DNA of 64,000 bases. Origin: Flavobacterium psychroterrae (GTDB lineage: Bacteria > Bacteroidota > Bacteroidia > Flavobacteriales > Flavobacteriaceae). The stretch covers positions 205,499 through 269,498 of the forward strand of contig NZ_JAGYVZ010000005.1 of the NCBI RefSeq assembly GCF_018380615.1. The letters run 5' to 3'. The notes beneath the pieces were generated by a model that saw only the letters and a program-made list of their open reading frames with translations, was not told the DNA's origin and ran no database searches. The translations under genes were made by a program, and so were the position numbers. Below, piece after piece: positions 16,142 through 25,241 of the stretch (position 1 is the stretch's first letter; every line of letters begins with the position of its first letter).

Positions 16142-17956
16142 CTAATTTAGTCGCGTGCCTTCGCCACTATTATTTTTTATTTCCTGATCTGAATGGAATT
16201 CGTGTCCAGATTCACTTTGTATAATAATTTTACTCTCAGTTGATATATTTCTTCCCTTTTTAACTTCTGAGTTAGATTCACCATCAATTTGTTTATAACT
16301 GTCTCCAACTACATGCAGTGTTTTATCTCCGCCCACGCTTGTATGCAAAACTCCGCCAATATTAGTGGTCTTATTCATTATCGCCGTTTCAGCAATATGA
16401 GTTCCTGCATTATAAGTAATCCCTTCTGAGGCATTTACTATAAAATTTTTACAATTGAATGTGATTGTTTCAACAGAAGTCAAATTCATATTTTTACTCA
16501 CTTCATCAAGATGCAATTCATTTCCGCTTGGATCAGAAAGCCAGATACCTGTTTTTTCGACAAATTTTAATAATTGACCAAATCTAAATTTGAATCCTTT
16601 TATCATATTTTTGGGATCGAAGAATTCAGGTTTTGCTTTTCCGTTATAATGTGATCCGGATATATAAGGTCGATCAATATTACCGCCTTCAAAATCAACC
16701 AGAACTTCATCACCAATTTCGGGTCTGCAATAAATCCCTCTGCCTTCGCCGGAATATTGTTGTGTCATTCGCATCCATTCACTTTCGTTGTCTCCGCCTG
16801 TCCAGTAAAATGCTACCTTTATACGTCCCATTTTTTCCGGGTCGTTATTGTCTATAACTCTTGCAGATTGGCTTGCTGCGCTTGCAAAAGCATCTACATT
16901 GGTATAATGAGGTGCGGCAACATCAGCAGGAATGGCTCTGAACTTACAGGTGTAATTTCCGTGAACCTCAGATTGATGTATTACTTCAATAGCAATAAGT
17001 TCATGCTCGACAGTTTGGTTCTGGATGGTAAAAACTTGTCCTACGCCAATAGGCAAGTACGAAACTCCGGTATAAAACACGCTGTTTGCATCTCTGCCTG
17101 CGGTTTTTAGTTTCGCCATTTCTGAAATTTCATCGGCATTTTTTGCCTGATTGGTATATCCAGCAACGCTTAAATCAGGTTGTGAAACCGAGGATTGCCT
17201 GTCCAGCGCGACTCTTGAAAAACTGTCTGCACTTCCTGAGTTTGTTTTAAGTTGCGATGCAAAGATGTGTTTGTCATCATTATAATCATAACCTGTAAAC
17301 GATGCTTTGTGAGATATCAATTTTGTTTCGATTCCGAATTCATGCAGGGAGGATCCATTAATCAATTTTACTTTGCTGGTTTTTAACTGACCAAATTGTA
17401 TGCGCATTCCATCAAAATAAAACCATTGTGCATGTCGTGCCGAAAGACGTTTTAAGAAATTAAAACTCGTTTCGTTGTATTGTGGCTTGTAGTCAAAATA
17501 TTTTGTGTTCGTGGGTTTGATAGCGTCTATCTGGTAAAACTCTCCGGCAGTTTCTTCAGAAAATATTTTTACTGCAATTTCCTGTAAGTTTCTGTCTAAA
17601 AAGATTCTGGATTTTGCCAGATCGTCCAGTAGAACGGTGTGACTTGTACCTTTTACATGTAAACCAACAGGGCTTCCGTGGATATCAATCGACTTTAAAC
17701 CTGTAATAAATCCTTTGGACATTAACCTTATGCCTCCGTTTAAGCTTTTAAAAGTAAAAATTACTTCCATACCTTTATAAGTACGCAACGCTTTTGCCTG
17801 ATCCGCAGGTTTGATAATAGCTTGACCAGTATATTGCCATACAAATGAAAAATAATGATGATCCATCACAGCTTGTGAAAGTTCTAAATCGTAGTATATA
17901 ACTGTTTGTGTAAATCCGTCAATAGTGATATGAACTTGTTCTGAAAACTTAGACAT
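16142..17956 (-). CDS. vgrG: Type VI secretion VgrG spike protein
   Basis: A 604-residue VgrG/gp27-gp5-like protein. The N-terminal ~380 residues are the gp27-like (phage late control D) part. The gp5 OB-fold and hub signature is at about residues 395-440, with EWMRMTQQYSGEGRG and PEIGDEVLVDFEGG followed by DRPYISGSHYN. The C-terminal part is the repetitive beta-helix spike (THIAETAIMNKTTNIGG) rich in small and polar residues, ending with a short tail. It is shorter than VgrGs that carry a fused effector, so cargo must be separate. In Bacteroidota the T6SS is of the type iii kind; no sheath, baseplate or ClpV genes are in the window, so this is an orphan VgrG cassette serving a machine encoded elsewhere. 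Confidence 0.92.
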   Translation of the reverse strand: MSKFSEQVHITIDGFTQTVIYYDLELSQAVMDHHYFSFVWQYTGQAIIKPADQAKALRTYKGMEVIFTFKSLNGGIRLMSKGFITGLKSIDIHGSPVGLHVKGTSHTVLLDDLAKSRIFLDRNLQEIAVKIFSEETAGEFYQIDAIKPTNTKYFDYKPQYNETSFNFLKRLSARHAQWFYFDGMRIQFGQLKTSKVKLINGSSLHEFGIETKLISHKASFTGYDYNDDKHIFASQLKTNSGSADSFSRVALDRQSSVSQPDLSVAGYTNQAKNADEISEMAKLKTAGRDANSVFYTGVSYLPIGVGQVFTIQNQTVEHELIAIEVIHQSEVHGNYTCKFRAIPADVAAPHYTNVDAFASAASQSARVIDNNDPEKMGRIKVAFYWTGGDNESEWMRMTQQYSGEGRGIYCRPEIGDEVLVDFEGGNIDRPYISGSHYNGKAKPEFFDPKNMIKGFKFRFGQLLKFVEKTGIWLSDPSGNELHLDEVSKNMNLTSVETITFNCKNFIVNASEGITYNAGTHIAETAIMNKTTNIGGVLHTSVGGDKTLHVVGDSYKQIDGESNSEVKKGRNISTESKIIIQSESGHEFHSDQEIKNNSGEGTRLN

Positions 17957-18181
17957 GCTGATTGGTTTTAATAGTTAGTTGTTTTGATATCAGTAAAACA
18001 AAACTATTATCGCAGTTTAAATAGCCTCAATAAGTTTTATAAAACATAGAATAAGACATAATTTGAATTGCGAAGATTAAGTTGGATAAAACATCAGTAA
18101 AAAACATTTTCCCTACATTTATATCCAAATAAAATCTGATTTTAGCATTACCAAAAAACGCTTCCTTAAAACATATTTTTA

Positions 18182-19390
18182 ATGAATAAAAACATACGCT
18201 CTCTTTATGAAATTGCCCAAAAAGAAACCCGAAAAATAATCGGTTTAATGTCCGGAACTTCGATTGACGGACTTGATATTGCGCTTTGTGCTATTGCTGG
18301 CTCTGGCGAAAGTACTGATGTAAAAATTCTTGAATTTGAAACCATAAATTATACTGAGGATATTAAAACCGAAATCCGCAAAGTGTTTGCTCAGAAAACG
18401 ATCGATTTTCAGCATTTGGCTTTATTAAACGAATGGATCGGGATTTTGCATGGAAATATGGTGAACGATTGTCTCTCAAAATGGAATGTTTCCGCAAATG
18501 AAGTCGATTTAATTGCTTCGCACGGACAAACGGTTTTGCACGCTCCGAAGTTTTTGCATCAGCAGGAAAAATTTCCTAATGCGACTTTGCAAATTGGCGA
18601 TGGCGATCATATTGCGGTAAAAACAGGAATTATAACGTTGTCGGATTTCAGACAAAAACACGTTGCTGCAGGTGGCGAAGGTGCGCCTTTGGCGGTTTAT
18701 GGTGATTATTTATTATTCAGCAAAAAAGATGAAAACCGCATCATGCTTAATATGGGCGGCATTGCGAATTTTACGTATTTACCTGCTTCCCTAAACGCCA
18801 GCGACGTTTTTGTAACCGATACCGGAACCGCAAATACTTTAATCGATATTTACACCAAACATTATTTTCCTGAAAAAAGCTATGATAAGGATGCCGAAAT
18901 TTCTAAAAGCGGAATCGTAAATCAAGACCTTTTAACCAAATTAAAAAGTGATGCTTTCTTCCATAAAAGTTTTCCAAAAACAATTGGTCAGGAATTATTC
19001 AATTTTGAATTTGTACAAAAAGCGCTTTTAAAAACAGGTTTAGAGAACATTTCGGCACCAGATTTGTTAGCTACTTTAACGCGCCTTAGCGCAGAAACAA
19101 TTGCGGAAGCAATTTTGTTTGTCGTAAACAATTCAGGAACGCCTATTGGGGATTTCACCGTTTATATGTCTGGCGGTGGCGCAAACAATCCATTGTTAGT
19201 GACTTGGCTAAAGGAATTATTGCCTTGCAGGTTTCAAAAAAGTGACGATCTTGGTATTGCAGGTGATGCAAAAGAAGCTGTTTTGTTCGCCATTTTAGCC
19301 AATGAAACTGTTGCAGGAGGAGATTATAATTTTGGTTCAAAAAAAGGAATTCCTTCTGTGACAATGGGGAAAATTTCTTTTCCGGATTAA
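18182..19390 (+). CDS. anmK: Anhydro-N-acetylmuramic acid kinase
   Basis: A 402-residue cytosolic kinase that opens the 1,6-anhydro bond and phosphorylates anhydro-MurNAc to MurNAc-6-phosphate in cell-wall recycling. The start of the ATPase fold shows GLMSGTSIDGLD (about residues 20-32), the phosphate-binding segment of the AnmK family. ASHGQTVLHAP (near 120), GEGAPLA (near 165) and the late YMSGGGANNP (about 325) also match. Length is normal (370-400), with about 15 extra N-terminal residues. It opens a run of genes for muropeptide uptake and breakdown. About 420 bases of repeat-filled sequence follow it. Confidence 0.93.
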   Translation: MNKNIRSLYEIAQKETRKIIGLMSGTSIDGLDIALCAIAGSGESTDVKILEFETINYTEDIKTEIRKVFAQKTIDFQHLALLNEWIGILHGNMVNDCLSKWNVSANEVDLIASHGQTVLHAPKFLHQQEKFPNATLQIGDGDHIAVKTGIITLSDFRQKHVAAGGEGAPLAVYGDYLLFSKKDENRIMLNMGGIANFTYLPASLNASDVFVTDTGTANTLIDIYTKHYFPEKSYDKDAEISKSGIVNQDLLTKLKSDAFFHKSFPKTIGQELFNFEFVQKALLKTGLENISAPDLLATLTRLSAETIAEAILFVVNNSGTPIGDFTVYMSGGGANNPLLVTWLKELLPCRFQKSDDLGIAGDAKEAVLFAILANETVAGGDYNFGSKKGIPSVTMGKISFPD

Positions 19391-19428
19391 ATGTTTGTCC
19401 CGAAGAGACAAAAGCACAAAGTTTTTTT

Positions 19429-19637
19429 GCCACAGATTATAAGGATTAAAATGATTTTGTTTCACGCAGATTCTGCAAATTAAGCAGATTTAATTTAGAT
19501 TTTTTTTAATTAATCTGCGCGTATTTGCTTAAATCTTTTTAAATCTGCGTGAAATTTATATACGAGATAATCTTTGTGAATCATTATAATCTGTGGCTTA
19601 AAATTTTCTCTCGCAGATTTGGCAGATTAAGAAGATT
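19429..19637. repeat. Dispersed long palindromic repeat (CAGATT-rich), copy 2
   Basis: The gap after anmK is filled by a second copy of the repeat at 2376-2572: CCACAGATTATAAGG opens it, GTTTCACGCAGATT and AATCTGCGTGAAA are internal arms, ATAATCTGTGG closes it (near 19595), and CTCGCAGATTTGGCAGATT follows. A few codon-length frames here come from the repeat. No gene is supported between 19391 and 19809. Confidence 0.75.
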
Positions 19638-19809
19638 TTTTTTTAATAATAACCTTTGTGCCTTTGTCTTTGTGGCAAAAAAAATATTTATTAAAAAACA
19701 GATTCCCATATATGAAAACCTAATAAATAACGTTCAAATTATAATTTATTAATTATTTACTATACTCAGCTAAAAAAACTATTTTTGGTTTCTGTTAAAA
19801 AAGATTGAA

Positions 19810-21381
19810 ATGCATAAAAACCAGCAACTCCTTTTCTCAATTATATTTATACTTTTCTTTGGATTAATCTCTAATGCACAGGAAAAAACCATATACCCTA
19901 AAAACGAATTTAGAGGTGTCTGGATCGCTACGGTCGTCAACATCGACTGGCCTAAAACTGCCAGTGATGGCGTTGAAAAAGAAAAAGCCGATTATATTGA
20001 AATATTAGAAGCCTATAAAAAACTAAATTATAATGCTGTGATTGTTCAGGTTAGAAGTGTTGGTGACGCTTTTTATCCATCAGAATTCGCGCCTTGGTCC
20101 CGTTTTTTAACAGGTAAAGAAGGTGTGGCTCCCAACCCTTATTATGATGCTCTTGCATGGATGATTGACGAAGCGCACAAACGAGGTTTTGAATTTCACG
20201 CGTGGCTGAATCCTTATCGTGCGACTTTCGATTTAAATAAAAATCTTTTAAGCCCAAATCACGATATTTTCAAACATCCGGAATGGATGATTGAATATGG
20301 AGGAAAATATTATTACGATCCTGCATTACCTGAAGTTCAGGAACATTTGACAAAAGTGGTAAAAGAAGTTGTTGATAAATATGATATCGATGCGATTCAT
20401 TTTGATGATTATTTTTATCCTTATACCGTTCCCGGAAAAGTATTTAATGATACGGCTTCGTTTAAAAAATACGGTTCAGGTTTAACCCTTGCCGACTGGC
20501 GTCGTGCGAATGTGAGCAACTTTGTACACACTATTTCGACTACCATAAAAGAGAGTAAACCGTGGGTACAATTCGGGATTAGTCCGTTTGGGGTTTGGCG
20601 AAACAAATCTGTTGACCCAAAAGGTTCTGAAACACAATCGACTGCAAATTATGACGATTTATATGCTGATCCAGTTTTATGGATGGATCAAAAATGGATC
20701 GATTACATCTTGCCCCAATTGTATTGGAGTATGAATAATCCAAGAGCATCTTACTCTAAATTGGTAAAATGGTGGTCAGAAAACTCAAACAATACTGCAC
20801 TTTATATTGGTCACGCTTCGTATAAAATTAGAGGTGATAGCGACAAAAGCTGGAATTTTGCGAATGAAATTCCAACGCAGATTGATTACGCCAGAAGTTT
20901 CAAAAAAGTGGGCGGAAGTGCATATTTCAGTTCGAAATGGTTCATGAACAAAAACTTTGACATCGTACGCCTTTTAGAAGAAAACCAATATAAATATCCT
21001 GCACTTCCTGCTGCCGTTCCTAATTTAAAACACATTATTATAGACACGCCTGTAATCAATGAATTTGAAAAAGACAGCACGAAATATTCGTTCAACATCA
21101 AATCTCCGTTGAATACAAAAGTGCGTTATATGGTAATTTATGGTGGTGAACATATCTCAAAAGTAGATATTAACGATCCATCTAAAATAATTGATAAAGT
21201 AACGGTTTACCAATTTGACGGTACAATTACATTTTCGATCCCGGCTGAAAAAATGAATCAGTATAAAGCTTGCGCTGTGACATTTATTGATTATTTTGCG
21301 AACGAAAGTACCCCAACTGCTATCGACTTAAAAAAGAATTTTAAAACATATTCACCTGCTCAGCCTAATGAAAATAGATAA
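19810..21381 (+). CDS. Family-10-like glycosyl hydrolase (GHL10/DUF187), exported
   Basis: A 523-residue protein with a signal peptide (MHKNQQLLFSIIFILFFGL... cleaved near SNAQ, residue 24). The GHL10 TIM-barrel follows at about 30-340: FRGVWIATVVNIDWP, AVIVQVRSVGDAFYPS, FEFHAWLNPYRA, IDAIHFDDYFYP and a late ILPQLYWS. Its acidic residues sit at the strand ends as in the family. A short C-terminal beta domain (about 400-500) looks like a fibronectin-type module. GHL10 proteins in Bacteroidota act outside the inner membrane on glycans, and a link to peptidoglycan is suggested by the gene order. It overlaps the MFS gene downstream by 14 bases, so they are coupled. Confidence 0.85.
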   Translation: MHKNQQLLFSIIFILFFGLISNAQEKTIYPKNEFRGVWIATVVNIDWPKTASDGVEKEKADYIEILEAYKKLNYNAVIVQVRSVGDAFYPSEFAPWSRFLTGKEGVAPNPYYDALAWMIDEAHKRGFEFHAWLNPYRATFDLNKNLLSPNHDIFKHPEWMIEYGGKYYYDPALPEVQEHLTKVVKEVVDKYDIDAIHFDDYFYPYTVPGKVFNDTASFKKYGSGLTLADWRRANVSNFVHTISTTIKESKPWVQFGISPFGVWRNKSVDPKGSETQSTANYDDLYADPVLWMDQKWIDYILPQLYWSMNNPRASYSKLVKWWSENSNNTALYIGHASYKIRGDSDKSWNFANEIPTQIDYARSFKKVGGSAYFSSKWFMNKNFDIVRLLEENQYKYPALPAAVPNLKHIIIDTPVINEFEKDSTKYSFNIKSPLNTKVRYMVIYGGEHISKVDINDPSKIIDKVTVYQFDGTITFSIPAEKMNQYKACAVTFIDYFANESTPTAIDLKKNFKTYSPAQPNENR

Positions 21382-22642
21382 TAAACCGTGGTTTTGGATT
21401 CCGCTTCTCAATTTTGCATCTGGTTTGCCTTATGCTGTAATTATCTCAGTTTCGGTCATTATGTACAAAAATCTGGGGATTTCAAATGAAGATATCGGAG
21501 TTTATACCAGTTTATTATACTTACCTTGGGTTATAAAACCGCTTTGGAGTCCGTTTATTGAATTGCACGGAACCAAACGGAAATGGTTTTTATCGATGCA
21601 ATTGCTTATTTCAATTGCGTTTTTAATTGTTGGATTTACGATTCCCGCAAGCGGGTTTTTCATGATGACTCTGGCTATATTCTGGGTCGCTGCATTTGCA
21701 TCGGCATCAAATGATATTGCCAGCGATGGTTTTTATTTATTGGTTTTACCGGAAAATCAACAATCTTTTTTCCTGGGAATAAGAAGTACTTTTTACCGAC
21801 TTTCAATGTTGGCAGGAAACGGATTAATTGTGCTTTTAGCAGGATATCTGGAACACAAATACGGCGACAATACAAAAGCATGGTCATACACCATGATTTT
21901 TGTTGGTTTGTTAATGACTTTTATAACGATCTATAATTATTTCTCCACGCCAAGAACAGAAATAAATGCCGGAGAAAAACCGAAATCAGAAGAACATCAA
22001 AATTTCGCTTCGATCTTTATTACCTTTTTTCAGAAAAAGCAAATTGGCTTAGTTTTGGCTTTTATTCTATTATTCAGATTAGGGGAATCACAATTAATTA
22101 AAATGTTAAGTCCGTTTTTAATTGATCCTAAAAATGTAGGCGGAATGGGATTAGATACTCAGGATGTGGGTATTATTTACGGAACATTTGGAGTTGCAGC
22201 ATTAACCTTGGGAGGAATTCTTGGCGGAATTGCAATCTCAAAACAAGGCCTGACTAAATGGATGTTACCCATGATTTTAGCCATGCATTTACCTATAATT
22301 GGTTTTATCTCATTGGCACATTTTCATCCTGCTTCTATTTATTATATTTATGCTGTTGTGATTACAGAACAATTTGGTTATGGTTTTGGTTTTGCAGCTT
22401 TCATGATGTATTTAATTTATGTTGCCGAAGGGGAATCTAAAACCGCACATTATGCGCTGGCAACGGGTTTTATGGCATTAGGAATGATGTTACCCGGAAT
22501 GGTGAGCGGATATATTCAGGAATATTTAGGATACGGAAATTTCTTTATCTGGGTATTTCTGGCGACAATTCCAGGAATTATTTTATCCCGTTTTTTAATT
22601 TTCCCGAAAGATTTTGGGAAAAAATCTACTGAAGAAGTTTAA
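21368..22642 (+). CDS. MFS transporter, AmpG-like muropeptide permease
   Basis: A 424-residue major facilitator protein with 12 predicted membrane helices. The first helix region (FASGLPYAVIISVSVIMYKNLG) and the loop with KPLWSPFIELHGTKRKW match the AmpG branch, which imports GlcNAc-anhydroMurNAc peptides released from the wall. It overlaps the upstream hydrolase gene by 14 bases, and AnmK and a NagZ-like enzyme flank it, so the muropeptide role is well supported by context. The 12-helix form without the C-terminal extra helices of E. coli AmpG is usual in Bacteroidota. Confidence 0.85.
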   Translation: MKIDNKPWFWIPLLNFASGLPYAVIISVSVIMYKNLGISNEDIGVYTSLLYLPWVIKPLWSPFIELHGTKRKWFLSMQLLISIAFLIVGFTIPASGFFMMTLAIFWVAAFASASNDIASDGFYLLVLPENQQSFFLGIRSTFYRLSMLAGNGLIVLLAGYLEHKYGDNTKAWSYTMIFVGLLMTFITIYNYFSTPRTEINAGEKPKSEEHQNFASIFITFFQKKQIGLVLAFILLFRLGESQLIKMLSPFLIDPKNVGGMGLDTQDVGIIYGTFGVAALTLGGILGGIAISKQGLTKWMLPMILAMHLPIIGFISLAHFHPASIYYIYAVVITEQFGYGFGFAAFMMYLIYVAEGESKTAHYALATGFMALGMMLPGMVSGYIQEYLGYGNFFIWVFLATIPGIILSRFLIFPKDFGKKSTEEV

Positions 22643-22664
22643 CCCCAAATCAAACATCTTACCT

Positions 22665-23015
22665 ATGGAAATCAATGAGAATTTGCAAGCCGAACGCAAC
22701 CTAAAAGGCGCTGAGTTCGAAAAAGAAGGAAATTTTGAAAAAGCAATTGAGGTATATGAAGAAAATGTCACGGAAAGTTTTAAAGGAAATCATCCTTATG
22801 ATCGACTGGCCACTATCTACAAAAACCAAAATGATATTGATAACGAGATTCGGGTTTTAGAAAAAGCGATTATTGTTTATGAAGAAATTACAATCGAAGA
22901 TAGAATTGAAGGTTTACCAAAACTCTTCCGTTTCAAAAACCGATTGGAAAAAGCAATTTATACTAAAGCACAGCTTGCTAAACTTGCCAAACAAAAAAAA
23001 AGCAAGCTTAAATAA
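22665..23015 (+). CDS. Small TPR-repeat protein
   Basis: A 116-residue soluble protein. I start at ATG 22665 (MEINENLQAERNL); an in-frame ATG at 22614 overlaps the transporter gene and would add 17 residues of poor quality. Residues 10-95 hold two or three tetratricopeptide helices (AEFEKEGNFEKAIEVYEENV, then NDIDNEIRVLEKAIIVYEE). The basic tail ends KQKKSKLK. It is probably a small scaffold. It lies 22 bases after the AmpG-like gene and looks like part of the same operon; a direct role in recycling is not evident. Confidence 0.7.
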   Translation: MEINENLQAERNLKGAEFEKEGNFEKAIEVYEENVTESFKGNHPYDRLATIYKNQNDIDNEIRVLEKAIIVYEEITIEDRIEGLPKLFRFKNRLEKAIYTKAQLAKLAKQKKSKLK

Positions 23016-23039
23016 GACTAATTTTTATCGCATTCAATC

Positions 23040-23489
23040 ATGACCAGCTTAAAAAGAACCAACTCTGATGATATTGATTTTAAAAATCTGGTAGTTTTAC
23101 TAGATCAGGATTTAAAAATAAGAGACGGAGAAGATCACTCCTTTTACAATCAGTTTAATAAAACAGATAAAATAAAACACGTTATTATTTTTTATGAAAA
23201 TGATATTGCCGTAGGTTGTGGCGCTTTTAGAGAAAAAGAAAGTGATTCGGTCGAAATCAAACGTATGTTTGTACATCCTGATTATCGCAAAAAAGGAATT
23301 GCATCTCAGGTTTTAGCCGAATTAGAAATTTGGGCAACTGAACTAAATTATCCTTATACAGTTTTAGAAACTGGAAAAAAACAGCCGGAAGCCATTGCTT
23401 TGTATCAAAAACTAGGTTACAGTATAATTCCAAATTATCCGCCTTACGAAAAAATGGATAATAGTGTTTGCATGAAAAAGACTTTATAA
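23040..23489 (+). CDS. GNAT family N-acetyltransferase
   Basis: A 149-residue acetyltransferase of the GNAT fold. Motif A is clear: VEIKRMFVHPDYRKKGIAS binds the acetyl-CoA pyrophosphate (Q/R-x-x-G-x-G/A form), and the following helix and ALYQKLGYSIIPNY at about 125 are the C-terminal elements. The substrate is unknown. It is 24 bases after the TPR gene and its stop (23489) is followed within two bases by the ATG of the GH3 gene, so the operon continues. Confidence 0.88.
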   Translation: MTSLKRTNSDDIDFKNLVVLLDQDLKIRDGEDHSFYNQFNKTDKIKHVIIFYENDIAVGCGAFREKESDSVEIKRMFVHPDYRKKGIASQVLAELEIWATELNYPYTVLETGKKQPEAIALYQKLGYSIIPNYPPYEKMDNSVCMKKTL

Positions 23490-23491
23490 TA

Positions 23492-25105
23492 ATGAAAATG
23501 ACAGCTCAAGCATTAAAACAAAAAGTGGGACAATTCTTTTTTCCCGCAGTTTTCATAAACGATACCGAAGAAAATATTCAGGAAACTGAACGATTAATAA
23601 AAGAACACAACATTGGCGGATTGACATTTTTTCATAGTCGTGCCACTGCCGCAACGAATTATGAAACCAAAAAAACCGTTGTTTTTAACGATGATAGTTA
23701 TCAAAAAATAAAAGACTTAATTGTTCGTTATCAAAAAGCCGCTTCTACTCCACTTTTAATCAGTATTGATGCGGAATGGGGTTTGGCAATGCGCATTGAA
23801 AAAACGCCACAATATCCGTACGCAATTACGCTTGGTGCTTTGCCTGAGAGTAAATCACATTTGGTTTACGAAGTTGGAAAACAAATTGGTTTAGACCTTA
23901 AAGCCGCCGGAATTCACTATAATCTATCGCCATTGGCAGATATCAACAACAACCCGAATAATCCGGTTATTGGATATCGCTCTTTTGGTGAAAACAAAGA
24001 AAAAGTCGCCAATTTTGCCGTTGAATATTTAAAAGGAATGTCTGAAGTTGGGATTCTAGGCTGTCTGAAACACTTTCCCGGACACGGAAACACCAATGTC
24101 GATTCGCACTTGGGATTACCAGTTTTAAACGAAACTCTCGAAGAATTACTGGAAAATGAATTATATCCGTTCATTAAGGGAATCGAAAATAATGTCGATT
24201 CAATTATGATTGGGCATTTAGCGGTTCCGAGTTTAAATGACGGTAAAAATACATCGGCAACTTTATCAAAACCTATTATTCAAACACTTTTACGCGAGCA
24301 ATTGGGTTATGATGGTTTAGTAATTTCTGATGCCTTAAACATGCACAGCGTTTCTAAATTATACGAAACCAAAGGCGAACTCGAATGGGAAGCTTTCAAC
24401 GCCGGAAATGATATTTTATGTTTCGCCGAAAATGTTGCGGAAGGAATTGAAGCGATTCTTCAAAATGCTTCACCGGATCGTATCGAAGAAAGTTTTAACA
24501 GAATCATGAGAGCTAAAGAAAAAGTGGGAATTCTTTCTGATGCTGTTTTTACTTCGGGAACATTAAACTTCGAAAAAGCATCTGAACTCAATCTTCAGAT
24601 TGCTCAAAATTCAATCACAAAAATCATTGATAACTCAAATACAGCATTGGCTTTCGAAGCGCATAAAAACAATCAATTAGCTAAACTGAGTTTATATAAA
24701 GGTGTCGAAAATATCTTCTTTCAAACTTTAAATTCAAAATTGTCTTCACCGGAATTTACTTTTGAAAATCTGGAAGTTTCAGATATAAAAACCATCAAAA
24801 AAGATTTGGAGAATTTTGGAACTATTATTATTTCATTATTTGTTCCAAAAGCAAAACCTCAGAATAATTTCGAAATCAATATTGAAGTTTTAGATTTACT
24901 TTCTAATTTATTAGAAACAAAAAAATGCATCGTTTACGTATTCGGAAATCCTTACGCATTGCCCATAATTCCGAATCTTAAAAAAGCTTCTGGACTTATT
25001 GAAGTATATCAGGATTTTAATGAGTTTCAGAAAAATGCAGGAATTCAGTTTCTGGAAAATTCAACTTGTAACGGAAAATTACCCGTAAATATTGACTTAC
25101 AATAA
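23492..25105 (+). CDS. GH3 beta-N-acetylhexosaminidase (NagZ-like)
   Basis: A 537-residue glycoside hydrolase family 3 enzyme. KHFPGHGNTNVDSH at about 191-204 is the catalytic-loop motif of the NagZ type, whose histidine replaces the usual acid/base domain. VISDALNMHSV at about 276-286 holds the aspartate nucleophile. This points to a cytoplasmic N-acetylglucosaminidase that removes GlcNAc from GlcNAc-anhydroMurNAc, feeding AnmK. There is no signal peptide, in keeping with cytosolic action. A C-terminal domain of about 180 residues makes it longer than E. coli NagZ (about 340), as in other Bacteroidota and Gram-positive members. I use ATG 23492, two bases after the acetyltransferase stop. Confidence 0.88.
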   Translation: MKMTAQALKQKVGQFFFPAVFINDTEENIQETERLIKEHNIGGLTFFHSRATAATNYETKKTVVFNDDSYQKIKDLIVRYQKAASTPLLISIDAEWGLAMRIEKTPQYPYAITLGALPESKSHLVYEVGKQIGLDLKAAGIHYNLSPLADINNNPNNPVIGYRSFGENKEKVANFAVEYLKGMSEVGILGCLKHFPGHGNTNVDSHLGLPVLNETLEELLENELYPFIKGIENNVDSIMIGHLAVPSLNDGKNTSATLSKPIIQTLLREQLGYDGLVISDALNMHSVSKLYETKGELEWEAFNAGNDILCFAENVAEGIEAILQNASPDRIEESFNRIMRAKEKVGILSDAVFTSGTLNFEKASELNLQIAQNSITKIIDNSNTALAFEAHKNNQLAKLSLYKGVENIFFQTLNSKLSSPEFTFENLEVSDIKTIKKDLENFGTIIISLFVPKAKPQNNFEINIEVLDLLSNLLETKKCIVYVFGNPYALPIIPNLKKASGLIEVYQDFNEFQKNAGIQFLENSTCNGKLPVNIDLQ

Positions 25106-25175
25106 GTTACACAATAACAACAAAGTTCAATAGCCAAATACTATCAATATATAAATATTTATAATCACTTCTTAT

Positions 25176-25206
25176 TGTAAGTACCCTTACTTATACCCTA
25201 CTTTTG
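25176..25206 (+). promoter_or_regulatory. Promoter of the peroxiredoxin gene
   Basis: TACTTTTG at 25199-25206 fits the Bacteroidota -7 element (TAnnTTTG) and TTG at 25176-25178 lies 20 bases upstream as the -33 element. This leaves a leader of about 30 bases before the start codon. Confidence 0.7.
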
Positions 25207-25241
25207 CATCAGAAATAAATTTTTAACTTAAAACGAAAAAT

